64,000 bases of DNA. Origin: Saltatorellus ferox (lineage in GTDB: Bacteria > Planctomycetota > UBA1135 > GCA-002686595). Below the pieces are notes generated by a model. It had not been told where the DNA came from. It worked only from the letters and a program-made list of their open reading frames with translations, and did not search any database. The stretch is from contig CP036434.1 of assembly GCA_007751475.1 (NCBI GenBank), forward strand, positions 6,887,524 to 6,951,523, given 5' to 3'. Shown in pieces: positions 53,501 to 60,328 of this stretch (the first letter of the stretch is position 1; each line of letters begins with the position of its first letter). The translations under genes were made by a program, and so were the position numbers.

Positions 53501-53683
53501 GCCCAGGCCCAGAACTCGGGAGCTTCCGGCACGTTCAACATCACGGTCGATCTCGCCAACATGCCGTCGCCCCTGAGCTCGGTCACGGTGGGCGAGACCT
53601 GGAACTTCCAGGCCTGGTTCCGGGACTTCCAGCTGTTCGTGACGTCGAACTTCTCGGACGGCGTCAGCGTGACCTTCCAGTAG
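50600..53683 (+). CDS. Secreted lectin-like / PQQ-type sugar dehydrogenase fusion with C-terminal sorting-like domain
   Basis: A 1027-residue exported protein, start at 50600 (MNLISRALALSACTAPALAD). Residues 21-230 resemble an L-type lectin jelly roll (NVTAPFSVEFTVRLTGTGEG, AIGFGGEALGYGGITNAVAI). A fibronectin-like region follows (PAAPVISEPASSSTPYNPFD). Residues 515-885 are a glucose/sorbosone-dehydrogenase-type beta-propeller: PGDPFAYISELYGTIKVLKN, GEQGLGGIAIDPVTGDVFAG, YIYVSGVRNPFGGRFRDSDG, SVAGLSAGPDGLYFTDLYRD. Residues 894-1027 form the shared C-terminal domain (FGYCLGSRTQGFAVAPGGSS, WNFQAWFRDF, TSNFSDG). It could oxidise sugars released at the cell surface; cofactor and substrate are inferred. 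It is divergent from the sulfatase gene. Confidence 0.88.
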   Translation: MNLISRALALSACTAPALADVTFVDFSSTAGLTLVGGANQSGNALELTANATNQVGAAWASTRQNVTAPFSVEFTVRLTGTGEGMAFVIQRDAVDAIGFGGEALGYGGITNAVAIEFDTFGSLIPQDPSDNHVSIQSGGAGAVSPNIGQSLAETSTLVDLNNGSIRTIRIEYVPGLLQVFVDNAVTTLQVELDINSQLSLSDGTAWVGFTAGTSGVTQRHEVLSWTFDEQSSVPTGNVAPAAPVISEPASSSTPYNPFDVHMEAGPFVDANNDAHLCTDWEIWTMNPSELVWRTDCIAGPTRVHSHLGDGVFLGSHAGRTALVPLKSFRFRVRFRDDSGDPLTEWGTWSEKTFQTGAESSFYPYETEDIVGNPAPIWKFAASTLEPVLQPASPSPRIVLESFDNQELLSIEANDGMTNTVINGPELADHIDAMVRVESGGAALTLAETDLIVVDHECQRTRILIPAISLPPNSFVRYWISSDGATWVAQGGQTTPDFTTLARGLSLPWVAAQPGYQIEVVASGFRLPVNIEFIPNAGDQPGDPFAYISELYGTIKVLKNDGSVGIYASNLLNYNPTGQFPGSGEQGLGGIAIDPVTGDVFAGMLYAQGNPHYPKVVRFSSTDGGLTASSQTTILDMSGESQGQSHFISHLEMLDDRTLLVHMGDGFVASTARDLNSYRGKILRMNLDGTPVPSNPLYNGGQITARDYIYVSGVRNPFGGRFRDSDGYHYMVENGPTVDRFARIVPGRDYLWAGSDSQMSNFALHNWAPSTGPVNLAFIQPGTFGGSGFPQTKWDHAFVSESGATFASGPQNLGKRITEWEIDAQGNKIAGPTTLVEYAGTGRASVAGLSAGPDGLYFTDLYRDSGNNPTATGANLLRIRWIGADLGECGSLGQSYCGPAELNSTGLPATIRARGSENVMDNDFMLDVEQLPTNSFGYCLGSRTQGFAVAPGGSSGNLCLGGTIGRFVAQAQNSGASGTFNITVDLANMPSPLSSVTVGETWNFQAWFRDFQLFVTSNFSDGVSVTFQ

Positions 53684-53899
53684 GAATGGATGGATCGATG
53701 GACCGACGATCTCGTCGGTCCCGATGGCGGCGGCCCGCTCATGGGGGGCCGCGCCCGCGTGCGCTACCGCTCACCACCAAGACGTCGATCTGCCCTTGCG
53801 CACCCGTGAGCGCCCATCCGCCCCGGCGGCATGGGAGTTGCCGCCCTCGGCTGACACGAAGGATCCCCCAGGTTCGACTGTCCTACACCATCGCCCAAT

Positions 53900-54883
53900 A
53901 TGCCCATCAACATCTCCCCCATCACGCTCCTCGTGACTTCGCTCACGCTCTCCTCCGTCGCTCTCGCCGAAGATGCAAGGATCACCTGCACTGGCACCGT
54001 GGCCTCCGTGGTGAACGGCGGCGTCGCCACGCAGCCGTTCGCGAACGCCACCGTCGGAGACGCGGTCTCCATCACCTTCGACGTCGAGATTGGCTACGAG
54101 CAATCTCTCGGGACCATCGACTACCACGTGAACTGGCCCACGAGTTCGATCTCCATCGGTAGCGCAAGCGCGGGCGTGGCGGATTCAGAGGGCACGATGT
54201 TCCTGCTGAGTGACGACCTCTTCTCCTTCGATCAGTTTCAGTTCCAAGCAGCACTCAGCGCGGATCCGAGCACGACCCTCCAGCTCTCCCTGATGGACTC
54301 CCAGTCGCTCAGCCTGAACAGCCAGGACGTGCGCGACCTCTACGGGACCACTTTCCCCCTCGCGGCCTGGACAACGACGCGGTTCCGGATGGAAAGCCCC
54401 CAGGGCTCCCTGCAGTTCACGCTCACTTCGGTCGTCGTCAGCCCAGCACCGGGCGGCCTCGCCGGCACGCCTTACTGTGCGGGTGCGCCGAACACGACGG
54501 GGGACGTCGGAACGGTCACGGCCTACGGGCTTCAAACCCCGGGGGACAACGACCTCACCCTGACCGCGACCGGCCTTCCGACCTCCAGGTTCGGATACTT
54601 CATCGCGAGCCAGACCCAGGGCCTCGTGGTCGGTGCCGGCGGTAGTTCGGGCAACCTCTGCCTCGGGGGGTCGATCAGCCGCCTCAAGGATCAGATCGCT
54701 CGATCGAACGAAGGTGGCCAGATCGTCGTGGCGCTCGATCTCGGCGCGCTTCCGAGCCCGGCAGGCCCACTTTCCGTCCAGGCGGGCGAGACCTGGAACT
54801 TCCAGCTCTGGCATCGCGACTTCTCGATCGCGACCGGCGTGACGTCCAACTTCACCGAGGCCCTCGCCGTCACCTTTCAGTGA
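53900..54883 (+). CDS. Secreted beta-rich protein with C-terminal sorting-like domain
   Basis: A 327-residue exported protein (signal: INISPITLLVTSLTLSSVAL, cleavage near ALAED). Residues 26-185 are a beta-rich domain of unknown family (CTGTVASVVNGGVATQPFAN, SITFDVEIGYEQSLGTIDYH), a pattern common in PEP-CTERM-like exported proteins. Residues 191-327 are the shared C-terminal domain: PYCAGAPNTTGDVGTVTAYG, GLPTSRFGYFIASQTQGLVV, GNLCLGGSISRL, ETWNFQLWHRD, TSNFTEA. It lies 216 bp downstream of the lectin-like/dehydrogenase gene on the same strand and ends with a convergent histidine kinase gene 23 bp on. No enzyme motif is visible. Confidence 0.8.
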   Translation: MPINISPITLLVTSLTLSSVALAEDARITCTGTVASVVNGGVATQPFANATVGDAVSITFDVEIGYEQSLGTIDYHVNWPTSSISIGSASAGVADSEGTMFLLSDDLFSFDQFQFQAALSADPSTTLQLSLMDSQSLSLNSQDVRDLYGTTFPLAAWTTTRFRMESPQGSLQFTLTSVVVSPAPGGLAGTPYCAGAPNTTGDVGTVTAYGLQTPGDNDLTLTATGLPTSRFGYFIASQTQGLVVGAGGSSGNLCLGGSISRLKDQIARSNEGGQIVVALDLGALPSPAGPLSVQAGETWNFQLWHRDFSIATGVTSNFTEALAVTFQ

Positions 54884-54906
54884 GAGGATAGAGGGCAGCT
54901 CTTCCG

Positions 54907-56709
54907 CTACTCGACCAGCTTGAGTTTCACGCGGAAGATGCTTCCCTTGCCCGGCTGACTCTTCAGCTCGACGCTTCCGTCCATGGCCTGGGCGAGGTGT
55001 TTCACGATCGACAGGCCAAGTCCCGTGCCGCCCACGGCACGGGACCGCGCTTTGTCCACGCGATAGAAGCGCTCGAAGATGCGCGCTTGATCCTCGACGG
55101 GGATTCCCACGCCGGAGTCTTCGACTTCCAGGATGGCCAGCTTCCCGTTTCGCTGGACACGAACGACGATCTCACGATCGTCCGGGGTGTACTTGAGGCC
55201 GTTATCGATCAGATTGTCGATGACCTGGGTCAGCGCCTCCTGATCCGCGAAGACCCGCACCGAACCGCTGCAGGAGTCCGCCCGAAGCGTCTGCCCGCGA
55301 AGCTTCGCGGTCTGTTCGTGGCGCCTGATCGCTTCCTCCACCACCGCATGCAGGTCCACGGGCCGCAGGTTCAGGAAGCCAGCCTCCGCCTCGATCCGCG
55401 CGAGACTCAGGAGATCGGTCACGAGGTGATTGAGGCGCAGCACGTTGCTCTCGATCTTCTCGAGGAAGCGAACGTTGTAGTCGTCGTCGTCGATCGCCCC
55501 ATCGAGCAGCGTTTCGACGTAGCCGCGGATCGAGGTGAGAGGCGTCTTCAGCTCGTGGCTCACGTTCGCCACGAAGTCCCGCCGGATTCGCTCCAGGCGA
55601 CGGATCTCGGAGACGTCCTCCAGCACGACCACGACGCCGACCGAGTCCCCGTCCTGGAACCGGTGGGCCTGCGCGCGAACGACCGCGTCCTCGTCGGTCG
55701 AGCTGAGTTCCAGCTCGCACTGCGCCGCCGAGTCCGAGCGCCGAGCCGTCGCCAGCAGAGCATCGAGGCCCGCGATCTTGACCTGCTCCCAGAGCCTGAG
55801 CTTCGAACGCTTGCTCGGCTCGAACCCCGGAGCCGTGCTATCGAGGTGGAGCATGCGCCGGGCCGCGTAGTTCGAGAACGTGATGCGATCGTCCTCGTCG
55901 ACCGCGACGACGCCTTCGATCATCCCCGCGACCATGGCGCGGAGGCGCTCCTGACCGGCGGTCAGCTCGGAGACGCGCTGACTGAGATCGAAGCCGAGCC
56001 GATTGAGCGCGCTCGCCATCTCCCCCAGCTCGTCTCGTCGCGCTCCGGTCTTCGGCAGCGAGACGCGCGCGGCATAGTCTCCGGCGCCGAGCGCGTTCAC
56101 GACGCGTCGCATCCGATCGAGCGGATAGGAGACGCGCCGCACGATGAAGGCTCCGACGACCAGCGCGAGGATCGACGCGAGTCCTGCGCCTGCCAGAATC
56201 AGCCTGGCGACCGCGGCTTGGTCCTTGTCGATGGACTCGAGGGCCACAGCGATCCGAACCACGTCCCGTGGCGCTTCGGTCGCGCCGGGGGCATGGGCCA
56301 CGTAGAGAAGTTCGCGGCCAATCGTGGCACTGCGCCTGCGATCGACGCCAAAACCGCTGCGGATCGCTTCCCGGACCTCGGGCCGTGCGCCGTGATTCTC
56401 CATACCGTCGGCATCGGCGTCCGAGTCTGCGATCACGCTGCCATCGGCAGCGATGACCGTGATGCGTCGTCCCGTCGCCGCCGCCACCTCGTGCGCGCGC
56501 CGCATGACCGTCGCCGGCTCAAGCCCCGGCCGGGTCCCGTCCACGAGATCGGCGAGACAGACGAGCTGATTCCGGAGCGACGTTTCCATCCGCTCGCTCA
56601 GGTCCTGGCGGTATTCCCGCAGGACGAGGAACCCGGTCGCACCTACGGTCGCCAGGATGACGATCGCGTAGGACATGAAGAGCTTCCAGAAGAAGCGAGA
56701 TCTGAACAC
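54907..56709 (-). CDS. PhoR-like sensor histidine kinase
   Basis: A 600-residue membrane kinase. Two transmembrane helices (FMSYAIVILATVGATGFLVL and LILAGAGLASILALVVGAFI) enclose a periplasmic sensor domain of about 130 residues. Then come a HAMP linker (VSYPLDRMRRVVNALGAGDY), a PAS-like domain (MVAGMIEGVVAVDEDDRITF), and the HisKA dimerisation helix with the phospho-acceptor His (NVSHELKTPLTSIRGYVETL). The HATPase follows with the N box (IDNLIDNGLKYTPDDREI), G1 (EVEDSGVGIP), F and G2 (GGTGLGLSIVKHL). It is 12 bp downstream of the response-regulator gene, an operon. The PhoR-like layout suggests phosphate or envelope sensing, but no pst genes are near. Confidence 0.95.
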   Translation of the reverse strand: MFRSRFFWKLFMSYAIVILATVGATGFLVLREYRQDLSERMETSLRNQLVCLADLVDGTRPGLEPATVMRRAHEVAAATGRRITVIAADGSVIADSDADADGMENHGARPEVREAIRSGFGVDRRRSATIGRELLYVAHAPGATEAPRDVVRIAVALESIDKDQAAVARLILAGAGLASILALVVGAFIVRRVSYPLDRMRRVVNALGAGDYAARVSLPKTGARRDELGEMASALNRLGFDLSQRVSELTAGQERLRAMVAGMIEGVVAVDEDDRITFSNYAARRMLHLDSTAPGFEPSKRSKLRLWEQVKIAGLDALLATARRSDSAAQCELELSSTDEDAVVRAQAHRFQDGDSVGVVVVLEDVSEIRRLERIRRDFVANVSHELKTPLTSIRGYVETLLDGAIDDDDYNVRFLEKIESNVLRLNHLVTDLLSLARIEAEAGFLNLRPVDLHAVVEEAIRRHEQTAKLRGQTLRADSCSGSVRVFADQEALTQVIDNLIDNGLKYTPDDREIVVRVQRNGKLAILEVEDSGVGIPVEDQARIFERFYRVDKARSRAVGGTGLGLSIVKHLAQAMDGSVELKSQPGKGSIFRVKLKLVE

Positions 56710-56721
56710 GGTGGCGTTTTC

Positions 56722-57420
56722 TTACGGAGTGCGGAGCCCTTCGACCCACTTGTAGCCGACTCCACGAACCGTACCAATGACGGCGCCGAGGTCGCCGAGC
56801 TTCTTCCGAATCGAGCTGACGTGAACGTCGATGTTTCGATCGAGGATCACGACCTCGCCGTCCGTGAGGCGCTCGACCAGCTCTTCGCGGGCGTAGACGC
56901 GGCCCGGGTGCTTCGCGAGGGTCCACATCAGGCGGAACTCCGAGCGAGTCAGCTCGACCAGAACCCCGTCGACCTCGACCTCGTGACGCTCCCGATCCAG
57001 CACGATGCCGTCGGATTCGATGCGGGTCTTGGCCTCCGTGACCGTCGTCCCACGGCGAAGCACGGCACGGATCCTGGCCACGAGTTCGCGCGGGCTGAAG
57101 GGCTTGCGGACGTAATCGTCAGCGCCGAACTCCAGGCCGAGCACGACGTCGCTCTCCTCGCCCTTCGCCGTCAACATCACGACGGGAATCGACTTCGTGC
57201 CGTCATCGGACTTCAGCGCCTTGCAGACCTCGAGCCCATCGAGGCCGGGCAGCATGAGGTCGAGAAGGATCAGTCCGGGACGACGTCGCTGGGCCTCCGC
57301 GAGCCCCTTTTCACCGTTCCGCGCCACGAGCACGGGATATCCCTCACGCTCCAGCGTGTACTGGAGCAGTTCAACGATGTCGGGATCGTCTTCGACGATG
57401 AGTACGGATTCTTTGGCCAT
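56722..57420 (-). CDS. PhoB/OmpR-family response regulator
   Basis: A 232-residue two-domain transcription factor. The receiver domain (1-120) has the acidic pocket (LIVEDDPDI), the phospho-acceptor Asp54 in LILLDLMLPGLDGL, and the conserved Thr and Lys region (VVMLTAKGEESDVVLGLE). The C-terminal winged helix (130-230) has the OmpR-type LTRSEFRLMWTLAKHPGRVY and ending GTVRGVGYKW. It is encoded just upstream of the kinase gene on the same strand. The 198 bases upstream (57421-57618) contain an AT-rich spot (GGCGAATATAAAGATCCC) that may be its promoter. Confidence 0.95.
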   Translation of the reverse strand: MAKESVLIVEDDPDIVELLQYTLEREGYPVLVARNGEKGLAEAQRRRPGLILLDLMLPGLDGLEVCKALKSDDGTKSIPVVMLTAKGEESDVVLGLEFGADDYVRKPFSPRELVARIRAVLRRGTTVTEAKTRIESDGIVLDRERHEVEVDGVLVELTRSEFRLMWTLAKHPGRVYAREELVERLTDGEVVILDRNIDVHVSSIRKKLGDLGAVIGTVRGVGYKWVEGLRTP

Positions 57421-57618
57421 GGGGGTGCCGCTCTCTGGGCGCCGTTCCCGAGGGAGATCTTCGAGAGGGGGCGCCCCTGGAAGGTTCAGGTTCGGCTGCG
57501 GACACTAATTGGCGAATATAAAGATCCCGTTGGGGATGCTGTAGGATTCCGCTGGAGCCTCGGGATTCGCTCCCGGCGACGGCCCGGGATCGGCCTGGAA
57601 CGGCTTTCAGGGACGCCG

Positions 57619-58764
57619 TCACCCCTCGACGCCGAACTCGTAGAAGCCTCCATCGCGGAGCGGCGGGGTGGCGTCGGCGGGCAGGAGCATCGTTCGCACT
57701 GCCCAGAGATCACGGAAGATCCGATACTCCACGGCTGTCTGGTCCAGGTAGGCCACGCCCGCGCTGCCGCCGGTTCCGGTGCGTCGGCCGATCACGCGCT
57801 CGACCATCCGTGCGTGGCGCTGGCGGAAGATCACGAACGCCTGCTCGACCTCCAGGACGGCGGCGAGCACCTCCCGCGGCCAGGCGAGAAGCGGAAGTTC
57901 GCGGTACGTCTCCAGGAAGAGAATCGCGGCGCGAACGAGGCCGACCCGGTCCGCCGGCGCGGCCCCCTCGCTCGCGGTAGCACCCGGTCGAAGGAACGCT
58001 TCGACGCCAGCGCGCTCTCTCTCGTAGACGGCTTCGAGCCGCGCGCGCTCTTTCTCCGGGTGGTCGCTGGCGCCCTCCGCCACGGCGCGGGCGTGATCGC
58101 GGCTGCGCGCCACGACGCCTGCGTGGGCTTCGAGGTAGCGTTCGACGAAGCCGTCGGGATCCGTGTCGAACTTCCCATCGGCCTGGCGGGCCGCGTCGAT
58201 CGGCGTCCGCGCGAGCCAGCTCTCCAGCGCCTCCTTGAACGTCGGCGTATCCGCCATCGTGGCTTCGACGCGCGCGAGCGCTGGGCTGGAGCCGCCGCCC
58301 GGTGCGTGCAGCGCCGTCAAGTGACTGCCCGGCGGACCGAGGGCGATGCGCTCGGACTCCGCGAGCCCGAACATGATCTCGATCTGGCGAAGCTGCGCGC
58401 TCTGGAATCCGCTCGCGGGCATCAGCTTGTCGCGGAACGCAAGGTACGCGCGCGTGCCGATCGTCTCGACGACGGCGAAGTGCTCGGTCGCCACGCGGAA
58501 GATCGTCGCGATACGGCGGAGGCGCTCGACGACGCCGGACAGCTCCTGCTCGGCGACGCGTGGAGCAGTAAAGAGATCGCGCGCGCTCGTGAGCTCGCGC
58601 AGCACCACCTTGAACCAGAGTTCGTAGACCTGGTGCACGGTGATGAAGAGGACTTCTTCGTTCGCGAGGCCCGCGTCGGAGCCCTCGAGCCCGCTCTGAA
58701 GGGCGAGGATTTCCTCGACCTGGATGTAGTCCCAGTACGTTGTCGCCTTGATCTCGGTGCCCAT
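57619..58764 (-). CDS. kynA: Tryptophan 2,3-dioxygenase
   Basis: A 381-residue heme dioxygenase that opens the indole ring of tryptophan to N-formylkynurenine. The start at 58764 (MGTEIKATTYWDYIQVEEIL) matches the family; an upstream frame to 59106 is not protein-like. Landmarks are NEEVLFITVHQVYELWFKVV with the distal His, RDKLMPASGFQSAQLRQIEI, the proximal-His region FRQRHARMVERVIG, and GTGGSAGVAYLDQT. No other kynurenine-pathway gene is in the window. It is divergent from the sigma-factor gene at 59021. It has some insertion between the two halves compared with classical enzymes. Confidence 0.92.
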   Translation of the reverse strand: MGTEIKATTYWDYIQVEEILALQSGLEGSDAGLANEEVLFITVHQVYELWFKVVLRELTSARDLFTAPRVAEQELSGVVERLRRIATIFRVATEHFAVVETIGTRAYLAFRDKLMPASGFQSAQLRQIEIMFGLAESERIALGPPGSHLTALHAPGGGSSPALARVEATMADTPTFKEALESWLARTPIDAARQADGKFDTDPDGFVERYLEAHAGVVARSRDHARAVAEGASDHPEKERARLEAVYERERAGVEAFLRPGATASEGAAPADRVGLVRAAILFLETYRELPLLAWPREVLAAVLEVEQAFVIFRQRHARMVERVIGRRTGTGGSAGVAYLDQTAVEYRIFRDLWAVRTMLLPADATPPLRDGGFYEFGVEG

Positions 58765-59020
58765 TCTGGCGAGGAGGATAGCAGGGTGAGACCCGTGACC
58801 GAATGGCGGTTCCGATAGACCGCCTGCCGCGCAATCCCCCTCCCTCGACCGCGGCAGGTCGTGCGGCGCCCCCATGTCTCCAAAGAGAACTTCCGGGCGG
58901 TTGGCCAAACTTCCGCTCCGGTTCTCCGGGATTTTCCGGCGAACCCGGAGCGACCTCGCGCCTGAGTCAGTGAAGGCCGGGTTCCCTGGCCACGCAGACA
59001 CGCCATACGAGGGCGCCCCC

Positions 59021-59569
59021 ATGAAAACTACCGAGATTCGATCACTGGAACGGGATATCGAAGCCGCCCTGGAGTCGCTGCCCCGCCTCGTGCGGGCCTG
59101 CCACAACCGAATGGGCAGCCCCCTGGGGGCCCAGGACCTCGAGGAAGCGATCCAGGAGACGGGTCTTGCGGCCTGGCGCCAGCGGGGCTCGTTCCGCGGC
59201 GAGTCGGGCGTGGAGACCTGGCTCTACGGCATCGCTCGATACACCATCCTGAACCAGCTGAATCAGCGCAGGAGACGGGTGCGGCGCGAGGGACCGATGC
59301 CCTCCCCATCGGAGATGCCCGAATACGAGGGGCGCAATCCCGGCAGTTTTGCGGACACAGGCTTCGGCCGCGCCGTGCGCAAGAACCTACGCGAAGCGGG
59401 CGATACGGCCGAGCTGATCATCCGCTCCCACAAGCTGGACGGCCTCACCTTCGTGGAGATCAGCGAGAACCTCCGCATGAACGAAGCCACGGTGAAATCG
59501 CGCTACTACCGGGCGCTTCCAGGCATTAAGTCCCGCCTTCAGGGCCTCTGGGCCGACGTCCGGAGGTAA
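59021..59569 (+). CDS. ECF-like RNA polymerase sigma factor
   Basis: A 182-residue protein, start at 59021 (MKTTEIRSLERDIEAALESL). Region 2 is QDLEEAIQETGLAAWRQRGS, RGESGVETWLYGIARYTILN and QLNQRRRRVR, typical sigma-70 region 2. Region 4 follows (DTAELIIRSHKLDGLTFVEI, NEATVKSRYYRALPGIKSRL), an HTH that reads a -35 element. A linker of about 25 residues separates them. No anti-sigma factor is next door. The second sigma gene follows 123 bp on. A hairpin near 58915-58951 sits in the divergent promoter region. Confidence 0.88.
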   Translation: MKTTEIRSLERDIEAALESLPRLVRACHNRMGSPLGAQDLEEAIQETGLAAWRQRGSFRGESGVETWLYGIARYTILNQLNQRRRRVRREGPMPSPSEMPEYEGRNPGSFADTGFGRAVRKNLREAGDTAELIIRSHKLDGLTFVEISENLRMNEATVKSRYYRALPGIKSRLQGLWADVRR

Positions 59570-59692
59570 GAAACGCGTAACCCAGAGGGCCAAGGGCGCT
59601 AGAGAGGGGGAGGAGAAAGATTCCCCCCCCGATGACCGTTACGTTCCGCCGCATGGCGGCCACTGTTACGTCATCCGCCCCGGAGCCCCCCC

Positions 59693-60328
59693 ATGGACGC
59701 AGAAGAACCAGACAGGAATTTTGCAGCCACCCTGGTGGCCGCCAAAGCAGGTGACTCGAGCGCGGTGAACGAGCTCTTCCAGCTCTTCTATCCGCGCGTC
59801 AAGTCGCTGGTCCACAAGAGCTTGGCCCTGGACCTGCGCAACAGTCGACCCTGGCTGACGGCCCGCTTCAGCACCGGCGACGTGGTCCAGGAGGTTTTCC
59901 GAAGCGTTCTGGGTGACCTGAGTTCCTTTGGCGGCACGACCGAGAAGGCCTTCACCGGGTACCTGACGATGGTCGTGCGCAATCGGATCATCGATGCGAT
60001 CCGGTTCCATGAGGCGGATCGCCGAGATGGCCGACGCGGCGCCGCCCCCCTACCCGAGGACGAGCACCCGTCGGACGCCGCCGGTCCCGTAAGCGAGGTC
60101 GCGAACGCCGAGGAGATCGATCGCTTCCACGAGGCCCTCGCGGGGTTTCCCGAGCGCGAGCAGCTTCTCCTCCGCGCTCGCTTCGAGGAAACGGCGAGCT
60201 TTGCCGAACTGACGGAGCAGCTCGGCTACCCCTCCGAATCCACTGCGCGGCGAGCGTACTTCGCGGCCCAGGCGAAGCTGGCGGTGCAGCTCCGTTCGGC
60301 TTCCATGGGAGATACGGCGGCGAACTGA
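59693..60328 (+). CDS. Second sigma-70-family factor, ECF-type
   Basis: A 211-residue sigma factor (start ATG 59693). Region 2: ARFSTGDVVQEVFRSVLGDL, FGGTTEKAFTGYLTMVVRNR, IIDAIRFHEADRRDGRRGAA. Region 4: HEALAGFPEREQLLLRARFE, ELTEQLGYPSESTARRAYFA. The GDVVQEVF and SFxG pattern is that of the Planctomycete ECF groups. The upstream 123 bp have two GTTACGT motifs (59638 and 59665) around a small hairpin that could be sigma-dependent promoter parts. Its stop codon abuts the convergent symporter gene with no gap. Confidence 0.85.
   Translation: MDAEEPDRNFAATLVAAKAGDSSAVNELFQLFYPRVKSLVHKSLALDLRNSRPWLTARFSTGDVVQEVFRSVLGDLSSFGGTTEKAFTGYLTMVVRNRIIDAIRFHEADRRDGRRGAAPLPEDEHPSDAAGPVSEVANAEEIDRFHEALAGFPEREQLLLRARFEETASFAELTEQLGYPSESTARRAYFAAQAKLAVQLRSASMGDTAAN

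Noticed and set aside
54997..58818. A 1273-codon plus-strand open frame across the kinase, regulator and TDO genes
   Set aside because: Antisense to three well-recognised genes; no protein family pattern in it.
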